In this document: positions 1 to 11,478 of the stretch, one piece after another
How positions within the stretch are numbered: position 1 is the stretch's first letter
How the letters are laid out: every line of letters begins with the position of its first letter
Assembly (NCBI GenBank): GCA_008828725.1
Contig: MEHQ01004280.1
Location: forward strand, 308,027-372,026
Source: Saccharina japonica
Taxonomy: Eukaryota > Sar > Phaeophyceae > Laminariales > Laminariaceae
Direction: 5' to 3'
Length of the DNA: 64,000 nucleotides
The notes under the pieces: generated by a model
The model's input: only the letters and a program-made list of their open reading frames with translations
What the model was told of the DNA's origin: nothing
Database searches by the model: none
Made by a program: the position numbers and the translations under genes

Positions 1-39
1 CATTTATGTTCGTCGTACATTTGCAGGGATGTTCACGTG

Positions 40-240
40 TCATGACCCGATCTGCGTGTCGGGTCAGGAGGGGTTCAACATATCATGGGTCGGACCGGAC
101 CGGACACGGTAGGGTCGGGTCGGGTCGGGTCGGGTCAGGAGGTCTTTCACCTATAACGGGTTGGGTTGGGACCAGGTTGCGTAGGTTAGGTGATCCGACC
201 CGAACCGACCCGCGAGGTTTGACCTGACCCGTGAACCGCC
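40..240. repeat. GGTCGGGTC-cored interspersed repeat
   Basis: GGGTC arrays on one side and GACCCGACC arrays on the other, with ATCATGGGTCGG and CGCGAGGTTTG. A second copy lies at 45.0 kb. Confidence 0.65.
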
Positions 241-414
241 CTTCTTATTTTTGCCACTTCATTACCGTCTGAACTCTAAAATGGGCTAAGACCCCTCCAC
301 CATACAGTGCAAGAGCCTAAAAAATCGTATCGACGTATGAATTGCTTCGTCGACTTCGCCTGGTATCGGTACACCTTACGCACAGTCCAACAACTGCGCC
401 TGCTATTGTCTCAC

Positions 415-476
415 CCTTCGCCATCGAGCTCGTCCTTCTCGGCGCCCCCCCACGATGCCCTCGACTTGTTCCATTT
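415..476 (-). CDS. Candidate exon, charged peptide
   Basis: Acceptor CCTCGCAAAAG, donor GTGAGA, phase 0 to 2. It encodes KWNKSRASWGGAEKDELDGE. Composition resembles coding sequence and its entry phase fits the candidate exon at 1.63 kb, but no family is recognised. Confidence 0.35.
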
Positions 477-1626
477 CTTTTGCGAGGCACACACGGCAAC
501 AACGGATGCGCCGCAAACCAGCGCAGCCAAGGACGGGGGGGGGGGTGAGCAGGGGACCCGGGTGTGTATATTGCGGGTTTTAATAGCACCTACCCAGCCA
601 GATCGAATTTAAGAATCATACATACGTGAGTAGTGTTGCTTGTTAAATAATATATTGTATACGCTGGCTCAGCTACGAGAACAAGCGTTGTGCCTTGGCG
701 AAGCTACACTACCGGGAGAAGATGACCCCCCCTGCTGACTATCTCCACCGCATCTGGCCCTCTCAGGGATTAGGTCGGTTCAAAATATTCACGCGCCCGA
801 GGTAGCAGTAGCTGATTCTGCTGTTTCAACGGTGGCGACGGGTTAAACTGATGCGACACATACGTCAAATGCGTGGAATTGTGTGAGCTTAAGCTTAATT
901 TCTACCAATCCACCGGAGGATTACACAAAAACAAGAGAGAAATAGACGGGACACGGTGGTACCAATAGTATTTTATAGGTGGGAGTCTGGCGGAGGGTAC
1001 GACGCGCCGATGTCTAGTTTGGCCGCATGGGCGACACTCTTTTTGAAGGATAAGAGTGATAGGTCACAACGTGCCTTGAAGTGCATGTGCACCCACCCAC
1101 GAAGGTGTAGAGACGGCTAGCCCTTGGCTACCACAAAAGTATCGCATAGAGTATGGTGGAAAAACAACCGTTTCAGACTAGCAAACCGTGTAACCCGTAA
1201 CCCGCAAGACAACACACTCCGTCGGACAAGTGTCTACTGTAAGCTGATTTTATCGATAACGGAGATACAGTACTCGTAGTACGATGCGTACGTGTACGCG
1301 GTATGGAAATATCTGGGCGATATACCCCAAAGCCACCGTTTTCGTTGCCTGTAACTCCCGCGTTTTGGAGAAAACCCGCGCTGAAGGTTAATTCCAGGAG
1401 GGTGTGTCTCCCTTTATGTTATACATACTCGCACTCGTTCTCGTACGAAGTACGGGAACGTCACCCGCCGATACGAAGTTGCTACGAGTCGTGCAAGGAC
1501 TATTAGTATTAACACTTCGAGTAACTGAAGGCTTTCTGTCGCTCGCGCGCATTTAAAGTCACACCACAGATCTCAATGGCCCAATATGACTCAATGTTCA
1601 AGTAGCAAACAACTCATCAGGGATAC

Positions 1627-1665
1627 TCGTATAGCCAGGGAGCCGGAGAAGCGGTTAAACATATC
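1627..1665 (-). CDS. Candidate second exon after the zinc-finger exon
   Basis: Acceptor CGTCATGCACAG, possible donor GTATCC, phase 0 to 0. It encodes DMFNRFSGSLAIR. The phase fits the zinc-finger exon, but it is short and unsupported otherwise. Confidence 0.3.
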
Positions 1666-1929
1666 CTGTGCATGACGGATGTTGGCAAGCATGACACGCG
1701 GGCGTCCATAACGACTGCATACGGTACGACCCCCACCATAGTAACTAAGCTGCGAGTTTATACGAGTACGTACGTATGACATTCTCTGGTCGGGTGTACA
1801 CTTGAAAAACATGAATTAATACCATTACCAGGTATTTGGTGAAAAACATCTGGTGCTGCCGCGTCTTCGTGTGCATACAATGTACGAGTCGTACGTACGT
1901 ACATACATGTGGCTCCAGCTTCGAATCAC

Positions 1930-2121
1930 CTTTGCTTTGCTCTCCCGACTCTTCCTGTCCGCTACAAGCACGTGGCAGGACTTTCCCGTAGAGTGGCGGT
2001 GGAGGCATGTCCTGCAAGTTGCCCGAGGACCGCTGCTCACCCGGGGAGCTAAGCACTGGTCGCACGATTCTTCCTCGTCCGGGTTGTACTGCTTGCACTG
2101 TTTGCATTGCCACTCAGCCAT
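1930..2121 (-). CDS. RanBP2-type zinc-finger exon, probable first coding exon
   Basis: An ATG in favourable context (GGCTATGG) opens 64 codons to a GTGATT donor, phase 0. Residues 4-23 read WQCKQCKQYNPDEEESCDQC, the RanBP2 zinc-ribbon pattern Wx(C-x2-C)...N...C-x2-C, a domain that binds ubiquitin or single-stranded RNA. Residues 36-50 add a second Cys/His cluster, CRTCLHRHSTGKSCH. GTTGTAG just upstream of the ATG could instead be an acceptor (exon from 2124), making this an internal exon, conceivably of the main gene 18 kb away. A GTGAGC after residue 27 is an alternative donor. The second Cys cluster favours the longer exon. Confidence 0.65.
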
Positions 2122-2129
2122 AGCCTACA

Positions 2130-3590
2130 ACCCGCAACTCACAACAGCAGCAGTACGAAGTACGAGGTAATAGTCAACGGGCCCTTTTACCGTTGATGAC
2201 GTTGTTTACGTTCCATGGAGACCTCTCGCGCAGTGCAAAGAAGATAGTGGTTGGATTTGACAAGTGGCACTGACTGCTGTGGGTTACTACGAGTACTGTC
2301 TGCCTGAAGATTGTTTATTAATAGTCTCTTGCAGCAGGGGAACACATCGCCTCTCTGGCTCCTACAGAGAGACGAGAAGTGTATCATTCGTAGCTTTTGG
2401 ATTTCGGACGGATGCTTCGAGTAAATCTTAATCTTTCGCAGAGCCCGACGGTTTCATGCGGCCTAATAACATGGGGATAAAACTGGCCAATCAGATGAAG
2501 GCAGGAGCCAGTCCTCAGATCGGTCTGTGTTCTGAAAAAAATAGAGCGGCGGAAAAAGCGGAAAGCGGGACGAGTTGACAAAAGACGAAAAAAAAAGACC
2601 AAAAGTTTACTCTCGAAGCTCCACATTAGTTCCACAAGCTGCCGCGTATCAGCACTCGGCACTCGGCACACATCACAGCACTCTCGCACACCAACTATAG
2701 AGGCAGCACCCTTCCACGGCAACCAAGCTACATGGGCACTTACCCCAACCCCGACGAGATGAATCCAGTTAAGTCGTTCGCATGCCCCCGTGCCTCTATT
2801 CTGCGCTCGAGGTTGCGCCGCGTTAGCTTTTGCAATCGCCCTTGGTATTTTGCACCTCATTGTACGGAAATGTAAGGACCACTTAATCAGTATTGAAGTA
2901 ATAAAACGACGCTTATATTTACGGACAGAATCATATTTGTATCGAACGAGCTGCTTCGTAGGGCAAGCACGCCACCTCGGTTTGAGGTTCAAGGTACTGC
3001 TGCTGTACCGGGCTTCGGGATGTCTTTGACGTGCTGGAGATACTGCTACGTATATACTGCTGTAGGTAGCATCGTGCTGGAGGTCGTGCATGGCGTGCCC
3101 GTCTGGCCGCGCGAGTATGTATATCAGATGCCTTACGTGGGTTCAGCACTCAGCACCAACGGGCAATGGAACTTTATTGAAGCCGTTTGCGGTTTAGTGT
3201 ATTTCTGTTCAGCAGTGTTGGTGTTGGTGTCGTTGTTGTTGTTGTTGCTGTTGTTGTTGTTGTTGCTGTTGCTGTGGTTGTTTTTCGTGTTGGTGTTGTT
3301 GCTGCTCTACTTGCAAACATCATGGTTCACTGCTGCTGTACGTAGACTATGAACAGACGTCCGACTTCAAGCATGGCAGTATGGCAGTACGTATGACTTG
3401 TAAATAACTGCTGAAAATACCTGCGGATGATGCAAGCTGATGGCCCCGTATGTACATATCGTGCGTTCGGCATGGTGGGGTACGGTAAGCATGTTATGAC
3501 TATTAATAGTACAACCCCTTTGGGAGTGGCGAGATAGAGACGAACACCATGCAAACTAAAACTTTGGCGTTATGGACTGCCTATGATATG
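2130..3590. other. No supported gene
   Basis: Open frames exist on both strands (the longest is 235 codons, minus, 2384-3091) but none shows a domain or a matched pair of splice sites. The GTT microsatellite lies inside. Confidence 0.5.
3217..3305 (+). repeat. GTT/GCT trinucleotide microsatellite
   Basis: Interrupted GTT repeats. Open frames through it give only poly-Leu and are not taken as genes. Confidence 0.85.
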
Positions 3591-4000
3591 ATGCGAACAG
3601 CGTGAGCGCCCAGCAGTCCACTTCTACTGGTTAGGTAGGGTCATGTTGCGCCCGTGCCGTACGACTCCTTGCGTTGTACTTGAGTATACAGTACAGGACA
3701 CCTACGTACTGTAATAAGAAACAGGCTAATAAGAAAGCCAGGCTGAGATTTCGAGGACAATAAGAAATTCGGGAATCGTTATCTTGAAATTAGTGCAAAA
3801 AGCACCCTCTCTCAATATAAGAAATCCAGCCTGGACCACATTTCCTGTTTCTTATTACTTATGTGTCCTGTACTGCTGTATAACCCGGACACCAACTTGT
3901 ATCATCCCATCATCCCCCAATCGCAGTGGCCGTTACCTAAAGTACTACTGCAATTGTCATTTTTGTTCAACTTTGACGTTCCTCTCTGGACCCAAGAGCA
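3590..4000 (+). repeat. Interspersed family R2 interrupted by a small element
   Basis: CGTGCCGTACGACTCCTTGC then, after the 3712-3860 insertion, CCCAATCGCAGTGGCCGTTA. Continuous copies are at 50.52-50.72 and 57.79-58.07 kb. Confidence 0.6.
3712..3860. mobile_element. Small inverted-repeat element (AATAAGAAACAGG family)
   Basis: Ends are GTAATAAGAAACAGG and its inverse CCTGTTTCTTATTAC, with an inner inverted GCCAGGCTG/CAGCCTGG pair. Related half copies are at 18.83 and 62.26 kb. It interrupts a repeat that is continuous at 50.6 and 57.9 kb. Confidence 0.65.
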
Positions 4001-4461
4001 TGTACCAGGTCCAGGTATCTATGTCCTAAGGCATCGGTTCAACACAGAGGACAGCAGTACCCAGAATACCGTACTCGTATACCACTGCAAACACCTATAC
4101 GTAGCATACCTGGTACATACAGTAGTACCGTACCACAGGTGCCATACTATTAATTGGTGGTTAATAGAGTGTTTGCGATAGAAGTAAAAAATATATATAC
4201 TTTCCTTCCGCTCAAAAAGGTGAATTCCCTTCCCCTCATGGTTTCGGTGTGTTTGCGATAGAAGTAAACAAAATCCTGCAGGCGACGCCTCCGAAAATAA
4301 TAAGGGAAGTGGGGTGAGGCAATGCGGCAAACCAAACAAATAACGAAAACAAAAAGTAGCGTACGAGAGGAACGGCAGCCCAGCAACGGTGGTGGCGGCA
4401 GGGGTATGACCGCAGTGCCGCAGCTGCAATCCCTCGACCGCAAACCGGTGGCTGCAGCTAC

Positions 4462-4575
4462 GTGGCGGCAGCCCCAGCAGCAGCGGCAGCCCCAGCAGCA
4501 GCGGCAGCAGCAGCAGCGGCAGCAGCAGCAGCAGCAACAGCAACAGCAGCAGAGCAGCAGCAGAGCAGCAGAAGC
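4462..4575 (+). repeat. CAG trinucleotide microsatellite
   Basis: CAG/CGG repeat, poly-Gln in one plus frame. A 294-codon open frame (4325-5206) runs through it, but outside the repeat it is not protein-like. Confidence 0.85.
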
Positions 4576-7500
4576 AACAGCTTCCGTTTTTGCTTTTTTC
4601 GATTTTGCGTCCAACTATTCTTGTCGTCGTGTGCTGCTCCTGCTGCTGCCCACGACCTACGCGCGACACCGCGCCGGCACGCTCTGCTCCAAGCCCGCCC
4701 GGCGTCCGATATATATAGACCGTGGCGGCGCGCCGCCGCTGCTGCTAGTGCTGCTAGTGCTGCTACCGCTGTGTGGTGAAATTGAAATGATACACGGCGA
4801 TCTGTCATCCTGTCGCGCTCTACAAGCAAGGCGGTACGAGTACGTCTCCATACGAGTACGACTCGTACGAGTAACTCGTACTCGTACGAGTACTTCTTCT
4901 GAACAGCGCATCCTCCACGACACCAAGCCGGCGAGAGCGTACCGTAGCGGGCCGCCAGCAGTCCGCCGGCGCCCCGTCAGCAAAATCCAGCACCGCTTGT
5001 CCGTATCATACTGTAGCACACCTCTCGAGCCTCTGTGCTCCCACCGGTTGTTGTGTTGTGTGGAGCAAGTAGCAAGGTTGGGGCCTATGGGAGACATCTC
5101 CCATACTTTGGGGCGTTCTGCGTCGGTAGAATGCTCGGTGCGTGTAGGCCAATCAAACCGAGAGAAAAAAGTTACCATAACTTTTGATAAAAACATACTT
5201 CTCTAAAGTAATTTTTTGCCGTTTTTTAAAAAATGTACCTCAAATCCTCCCTTCGGCAGAATTTTTAGAGAAGTAAAAGTAAAAAAAAAAAAACGCAAAC
5301 ACTCCAATAAATCGCAACCTCGACACCTGCAGTAGTCAAATCTGCGAGGCATCAAGTTGGTGGAACACTGATGGTGCTGAAACCAACACGAACGAACATC
5401 TACGTATACCTGCCGTTTGGGTTCTTTCTTTTTTAAGAAAAAACATACCGTCAGCATAGAGCAGCAGCATCAGCAGCAGCAGTAGGAGACACACGAGGCC
5501 AGGGTCAGCATCGCTGTACGCTCGGCATGTCGGTCTAACACTTGAACCCTCTATAATCGTACTCAATTTGTGGTGTCTCCTGGTCCCCCAATGCGATATT
5601 GATATTCGGCATAATTTGAAGACGAAAAATTCTGCACCTGATACGTGTTCAACAACCGATATTCTCGTAGCAGGTGCCACCACTACTACTGCTGTACGAC
5701 ATCTACAGCAGAGTTTCTCCATCCCTTCATCAGTAGGAGGGTGGGCCTTACAATACCACCTGCATCATGTCTTAGGGACACGGCCCAAACGTTGCTGTGG
5801 TCAAACACATTCTGCCTGCTGGTAGATAGAGTTGGGTTTCGGCAGAACTAAAAAAAAACAAAACAGTCATGTGCCTCTAAAAAACATGGCCCACGGCCAT
5901 GCCTTTAAAAACACACGTTGCCGCACGCACCTAGCTCGACCAACTCTGAACGAGTTACAGCGATTCCACACGAGAAGACAGTAGTATGTGTGTGCACAGA
6001 GCCCGACAGGACTGGCGTTGGTGCCGTGTACGTTGAGTGCGGTGTACACACGTGGATGTTGACTCAAACACACATACACACAGAGAAACTAAAACGAGGC
6101 ACGCTACCCTTGTACGATTCGTTATGAAGAGCCTTTGGCTCGCGCTCCGCGCTCGCACGCCCCATTGCACTAGAAATCAAACTTGCAGGAGTAACATCAG
6201 TCAGGGCTTGATGCCCATTGTTCGTCATGCACTAACCTCCTTCTTGTTTGCTGCTTTGTTTTTTGCTTGGGTTGGATGTCTTACCTGGTACCATGGTATA
6301 TGTTTGTCTCTCTCTGCCGTGCAGATCAACCGAGCGTCTCCGGCCTATGCGGTGGTTGGTCAGCCCCAATCTGCTGAAGCGGCGGTGAGTCTTTGGTCCA
6401 TGGTGTTTACTGCACGCCGCTTGGCGTTCGTACTCATGACTCAGGTTCATTAACTCCGAACAATCAGTTTGGGGATTTGCGAGTTGTGCTGTCTGAAAAT
6501 AAAAACAGCAATATCAATATTGCATTTATAGTGGGTACCCCGATTTAAGCGTGCCCAAGGTAAGAGCATTTGGGATTTAAGAGCGGTCAAATCGGCATGT
6601 CCCGCCTATACTAAAATCTATATATTGCCCACTACGGGTAAGAGCAATGTGTAGTTAAGAGCGATTGTTTTGGCTTGTCACGGGGCGCTCTTAACTCTTA
6701 AATCGGGTACCCACTGTAATGCAAGGGGGTGCTGCTGCTGTACGTAGGCTGTACGAGTAGTTGTACCTTGTGGTATTACACGTACTCGTATATACATAGA
6801 GCAAGTATTGTACTGGTACCGTGAGGAAGTACTGCTGTGTATGATCACAGTACGTGACAGATGTTAAGCATCTGACAATTAAGAACTTGAGACGGTGAAT
6901 TTAGGGAAAATGATAATGCGGCCTCTTTGTACTGGACGTAGTGCGGAGCACACCCAGTCCTACGTACATACGTAATAATTCCAGTCTAGGCACAACTAAT
7001 AGTTAGAAATTATTAAAATCTGTCGCGTACTGTACAGCAGTGTAGATTATGACCCGACCGAGGCGTGGAAAAGATCCCTGCCGCCTATCATACTGCTGTT
7101 ATGCATGTAATATTTCAGGACAGATCGGACGTTTGGATAATATTGGGCTTTTCGTTGACGGAGTCATTTTTCATCTGCGCGACGTTCGTTGCTTGTCGAT
7201 CTCTTCTCAAACCTCGTTTGACGCAACCCTTCCTCTCCCCCCTCCCCGCGACTCTGTGAAATGTGTATAGTTGACTTTGCACCCTAAACCCTATAACCCC
7301 GACCGCCTGAGATTTTCTCAAACTGAAGATGGTTGATGAAATGAAGTGTTTGTAGATTGGCCTATCAACCATTTAGCCGAAACTGGACCAAGTCGTAAGC
7401 ACTACTGCTGGCCCAATCAAGTGTTCCAGCTCTAGGCCGGCTTATAAACACGGTATACATGAGTGCACACAGACCACCACCTCCGAGGCGCGAGACCTGG

Positions 7501-7614
7501 AGGGGGCGCAAACACACCAACCACTACAGTACGTAGACATCGAGACTACAGAGCGTAGATATCGAGATGTAAAGTGTTAAAGCGTTCTCGCGCTCTTCAC
7601 ATTACACCGTTATT
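4576..7614. other. Intergenic, no supported gene except one MITE
   Basis: Contains TACGAGTAC-type short palindromes near 4.84-4.89 kb, a CAG tract near 5.46 kb, the 6529-6716 MITE and a CCCTAAACCCTATAACCCC segment near 7.28 kb. A 138-codon plus frame at 6040-6453 has hydrophobic stretches but no other support. Confidence 0.5.
6529..6716. mobile_element. MITE, Tc1/mariner-like, TA target duplication
   Basis: About 20-bp terminal inverted repeats (T/C)AGTGGGTACC(C)CGATTTAAG at both ends, with TA on each side. Total 188 bp. The interior has further AAGAGCG-type subrepeats and no ORF. Ends beginning CAGT next to TA are typical of Tc1/mariner-derived elements. Confidence 0.75.
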
Positions 7615-7770
7615 CCCCCCCTCACGGCGCTTCGCGCTTGGTGCTAGCAATGTCTGCCTGGTCGGTGAAAACCCGACATGCTCCGTCCCGGCGTTGTAGG
7701 GATGCGAGGGTCTATGGTCATATGACTACCTCCATGCATGAAAATGAAGTACACCCCGCCCCCCATTGAT
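7615..7770 (+). repeat. Interspersed family R1, partial copy
   Basis: Carries CTCACGGCGCTTCGCGCTTG, GGTCGGTGAAAACCCGACAT and GCGAGGGTCTATGGTCATA, matching 25.98-26.14 kb. Confidence 0.75.
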
Positions 7771-7839
7771 TTTACTGCCATGACGTTGAATATTTCTTCG
7801 AACCTCGCTCGACGCAAAAACTTCTCGCTGTGCCTCTCA

Positions 7840-8012
7840 CAACCCTCCCTCCCTCCCTCCCTCCCTCCCTCCTCCCTTCCTTCCCCTCCTTCCCCTCTTC
7901 GCTCACTCCCCCATCTCCTCCCTCCTCCCTCCCTTCCTCCCCTCCTCCTCCCTCCCCTCCCTCCCCTCCCTCCCCTCCCTCCCTCCCTCCCTCCCTCTCT
8001 CCCTCCCCCCCC
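7840..8012 (+). repeat. CT-rich polypyrimidine tract upstream of copy 1 exon
   Basis: Long CCCT/CCTT array on the plus strand ending in C8 before GGGACAAGCAG. It may act as an extended polypyrimidine tract for the acceptor, and it marks one boundary of block A. Confidence 0.8.
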
Positions 8013-8023
8013 GGGACAAGCAG

Positions 8024-8182
8024 CCTCTCGTGGCTCCGCCCGGCGCACCCACCGTGGGCATGTGGGTGGAGGAGCGATACTGCGGCCTGACGACGTGGGT
8101 GGTGACACTCCTCAGTGGCCTCGTGTGCGCCTACTTCTGCCCCTGCGACCGCCGCACCGTCTGGATTAGCGAAGGGGTTAAG
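8024..8182 (+). CDS. Small Cys-rich membrane protein, copy 1, penultimate exon
   Basis: The acceptor is GGGACAAGCAG after a 150-bp CT-rich tract; the donor is GTAAGC, phase 0. It encodes PLVAPPGAPTVGMWVEERYC and then GLTTWVVTLLSGLVCAYFCP followed by CDRRTVWISEGVK: a Pro-rich lead, one hydrophobic span of about 20 residues, and a CPCD motif on its far side. Small membrane proteins with a Cys-rich membrane end (CYSTM- or BRI3-like) have this layout, but I do not assign a family. The N-terminal exon was not found; nothing between 6.7 and 7.9 kb is convincing. The next exon is at 9916. Confidence 0.72.
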
Positions 8183-9915
8183 GTAAGCCAACAAGAAGAG
8201 TGCGCTTAAAAAGAGACCGGTCTTATTGGGGAGGTCAAGGCCTTCTTTGGCCTTCATATGATACCTGGCAGTTTTTAGGTATAGTGGCGGTCAGTCAAGG
8301 ACTCAACTCCGCGGTCTCCAGCAACGATGCTGGCCTTTTTGGGGGCGCCCAATGTCCTCCTTTTGCTTGTTTACTGTTTACACTATACTTAGGGTAGGGG
8401 TGCGGTCAGCCAGTACGGGATTAAAGCGCGGTCTCCCATTATAGCGTATTTGTACATTAAGGTAGCGGTCACGGTTTAAGAGAAGGGGGTGCATGTCAGG
8501 CCTGTTCGACCTCTCTTAGTAATAACCGAACTTAGCTTAAAAACCGAAATTGGAATGGTATACCTGGTACCTTTAGTTTTTGCCCGTGACAAGTTAGTTG
8601 GCCTATCTTAAACCGGTACTTCTCTTATAAACCGACATTGATAGCTCTTAAACCGCGAGCCCCCCACTGCAAGCTGGAACGCGCGTGGCAGACGCGCTGT
8701 GTCGCGGCGCAGAAAGTCGGGCCCCGAGAGCCGCCCGGCGTGTGTCTGTGTCTGTTGTCCTTCGGGTGGGTGCCTACCGTCGAGTGAGAGCATGCTGTCG
8801 AGTTGAGTTTGGTGGTGCCTTTGGTAGGACATCACGGCGAAAGGGGGGTGCCTGCTGCCACAACGAAGCGCGTCGCGAGAGTCGATCGACTTGCTCGGTT
8901 TGCTACCGCAAGGTAGCGGACCACGGGCATTTGGTCGACTCGCTCGTAGCGGGCTAACACTATTCCTTCGGGCTGCCGTTTTTGTTTGGGCCAGACGTTG
9001 TTTCTTGGGGCGAACGTTTTGTTTTTGCTAACGTTCTTCTTTGCGTCAACGTGCCGAGTTCGGACTGAATGTCTAGCGTTATTTTTCGGGTCAACGTGCC
9101 GAGCTCGGAGTGGATGTCCAAAATGAACGAAACGCTGTGTGGGTGTGCGCGACGAGAACGCAAACCAAATGAGTTAAACAGTGTGCATAAAAGCTCGTCA
9201 CCTTTTAGGGAGTCAGAGGGAAGTGAAGGGGAACAAAAGATCATTGAAGTAATTAAAACAGCGTCAGCCACCCGAAGCAGCCCAGCAGCCCAAAGTTCTT
9301 GAAAACTTCTTGTTTTAAGGACAGCGAGTTGGGTGTCCGAATTAAAGCTGAAGGAGGACACGCGAGGAGCAGCTAGTGCTCGAACTGTTACGCGCTCACA
9401 CTTTTCGAAGTATGTGTCTGACAGCAGTTGTCATTTTTTGTGATCCCAATAGCTGAGGGTTCCAACATGTTTAGTTGGATGCGAACGGCGCTCGCCCGCC
9501 TCACGGGAGGTAGTGGACCGCCTCTGGTCTCTGTCCTTTTCGAAGTTGCAGCATCGCAGCAGCAGCTAGTTCTCGTCCGCTCCAACACTCACTCATTGAT
9601 TGTACTCGCCCTCAATTATTATAATTGAGCTCAATTTTTATGTCCGGCTTATATCTCAATCGCTCACATACACGAGTATATAGCCGGTAGGAAGGAAACA
9701 CGTTGTACAAAACTCAAACGAGGACGCTAATTGTTACTGCTAGTGCATGGTTTAGGTTGGCATTCCTTAGCTGCCGTCATGCTAACACACTGCCGGTATT
9801 GTTGTGAATATATTCTTACGTTAGGTTAGGGACTATGTTGTTACGTTAAGTTTATTTTTTCCGCATGTCCGCCTTTTCGCATTTTTTTCCCCCTCTCCCC
9901 TCCTACCCCTCTCAG

Positions 9916-9999
9916 TACAACGAGAAAGGAGCTACGGTGGACGACTACCTCTTCCTCAACCCCTGCCCCAAGGGCAGCATCTGCAACAACTGCCACTAA
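9916..9999 (+). CDS. Cys-rich membrane protein, copy 1, last exon
   Basis: The acceptor is TACCCCTCTCAG, preceded by a long pyrimidine tract, and the exon enters in phase 0. It encodes YNEKGATVDDYLFLNPCPKG then SICNNCH and TAA. The C-terminal CPKGSICNNCH repeats the Cys-rich theme of the previous exon and could bind metal. The intron is 1,733 bp. Confidence 0.75.
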   Translation, partial: YNEKGATVDDYLFLNPCPKGSICNNCH

Positions 10000-10222
10000 G
10001 CGGCGACCGCTGCTCTGGAAGCCCTACCACGCGCAGCATCTGCACCGCTTGGCCGTGAAGCACAACCCCTACTCTGGCAGCTATTTTACTCGCCGTGCAG
10101 CCTCCACAACCCCCGCCACCAAGCGCGTGCCCTTTTCTGGTAGATACATAAAAACGCCTCTCAGCATCTACAACTCTTACCGTTAAGCGCGACCCCTGTT
10201 CCCTCCAGCGATGATAGCGCTG
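9976..10222 (+). repeat. Degenerate 59-64-bp tandem repeat in the 3' region, copy 1
   Basis: Four units begin at 9976, 10035, 10099 and 10163, each opening AGC(A/C)TC and followed by a CAAC...CCAC...AAGCGCG core. The first unit contains the last eight codons and the stop, so the later units look like decayed copies of the terminal coding sequence. Confidence 0.6.
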
Positions 10223-11478
10223 CTCGAGCCCTTCGACGCGCAGTTTGCCTCTCGCTGGAACGGTAGGGCCCTGAGCGTTTGCCTCGGGTTATACACCACG
10301 CGAAATCCCTTTGTCTCTACTACGGAAGGTGATAGTTACCGTAGTGCCGGGAGAAGCCTGTTTGTGGCGATTTTATATTTGTATAGTTCGAAGCACAAAA
10401 ATATTTTGTGCAAGTAAATCACTCGGTAGTGAGGCAGCAGACGGCAACATCGCTATAGTTTGGGGCTTACAGCTACTTTTGTATATTTCCCGCTGGACGC
10501 CCGGTTGAACCTCGAACACAGTTTTTGAGGTGGCTTTTTTTCCAGGGCGCTCGGAGGGAGGGAGGGTTGGTTGGTTCAATTCTTGGTAAGGCTTTGTTTT
10601 GGCCTTTTTTCAATAATTTTCGTCAACTGGGACGGGTTTTCTCGACGAAAATGGGTGGGCTAAGGCGAAGGCCCCGGGAATCGTGCGATTCCGTAAACTA
10701 AGGACAGGTCTCGGCAGAAAACGCCATTTCCGAACGCATTTCCAACGGTGTTTTTAGTACATAAGGTGCTTGAGTGTATACCCTGCGGTATCCGGGTACC
10801 AAACCTGGTTGTTGTCTCCATTCAAGCACGGGGTAGGTACCTTGGTATGTTTCGCTCCCAGACTACACTCGTGTTCGCTACTGAAAGCACCCTTGAGAAT
10901 ATTTTCATTCGTAGTATCTCGCACGCGATTTGTTTGGTTGTTTCCGAGCTCTTGTGTCTCCCTCTGATCGTTGCCTTCGCTGGGGCTAGCTGAGAGGGTG
11001 GGTCGATGTAGTGTCGGCGGTGGGTTCGAACTTGACTTTGATAACTCCACGGCGCGTTACTGTATCTTTCTTTACTCGCGAGGTGATGCTTTCTATTGCC
11101 TGCTTTTCCCGTTTCGTGTCAGGCGTATGAATATTGAGGAGCGCTTTCTGCTTCGCGTTGATGTTTTATTCAAAGATACCCCGAAGGATACCGATCTTTA
11201 GATCGATATTTTCGGGCGCATCAAGGTCTATTTTGGCCTAACTCTAGCGTAGGCAGACGGTCAGTCCAGGGGCCAACCCGCGGTCACCTGTATAGCATCG
11301 TTGGCTCCAGCGTTTTAGTAGAGAAGGCAAGGGCACCCTTAAGAGACGGTGTTCCCACGTCAATTTCTAGGGAACCAACGCCCCAGAGTTTTGTATAATG
11401 TATAGTGGCGTTTTTTTGTTGTAAAATAGTTAGATCCAACGCGTCTACGTATATACCACTTTCTTTAGAGTTTCTCGA

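Larger units (their letters stand above)
7990..11478 (+). repeat. Segmental duplication block A, copy 1
   Basis: This block matches 12692-16180 base for base except at 9836. It holds the last two exons of the Cys-rich membrane protein, the intron, the 3' repeat and about 1.25 kb of downstream DNA without recognisable genes (10223-11478). Confidence 0.92.

Noticed and set aside
4171-4267. 20-bp direct repeat GTGTTTGCGATAGAAGTAAA spaced 77 bp apart
   Set aside because: Could be a target duplication, but the 57 bp between have no element features; left as an unexplained short duplication.
4325-5206. 294-codon open frame with a poly-Gln tract
   Set aside because: Openness comes from the CAG repeat. 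The rest is Arg/Leu/Cys-rich without domain, and the opposite strand is equally open.
7644-8108. Gly/Glu/Arg-rich and Pro/Ser-rich long open frames over the CT tract
   Set aside because: They are simple translations of the CCCT microsatellite on both strands.
10980-11040. Possible tRNA B-box (GGTTCGAAC)
   Set aside because: No matching A-box, acceptor stem or cloverleaf could be placed around it; the same holds for GGTTCGAAC near 61540.
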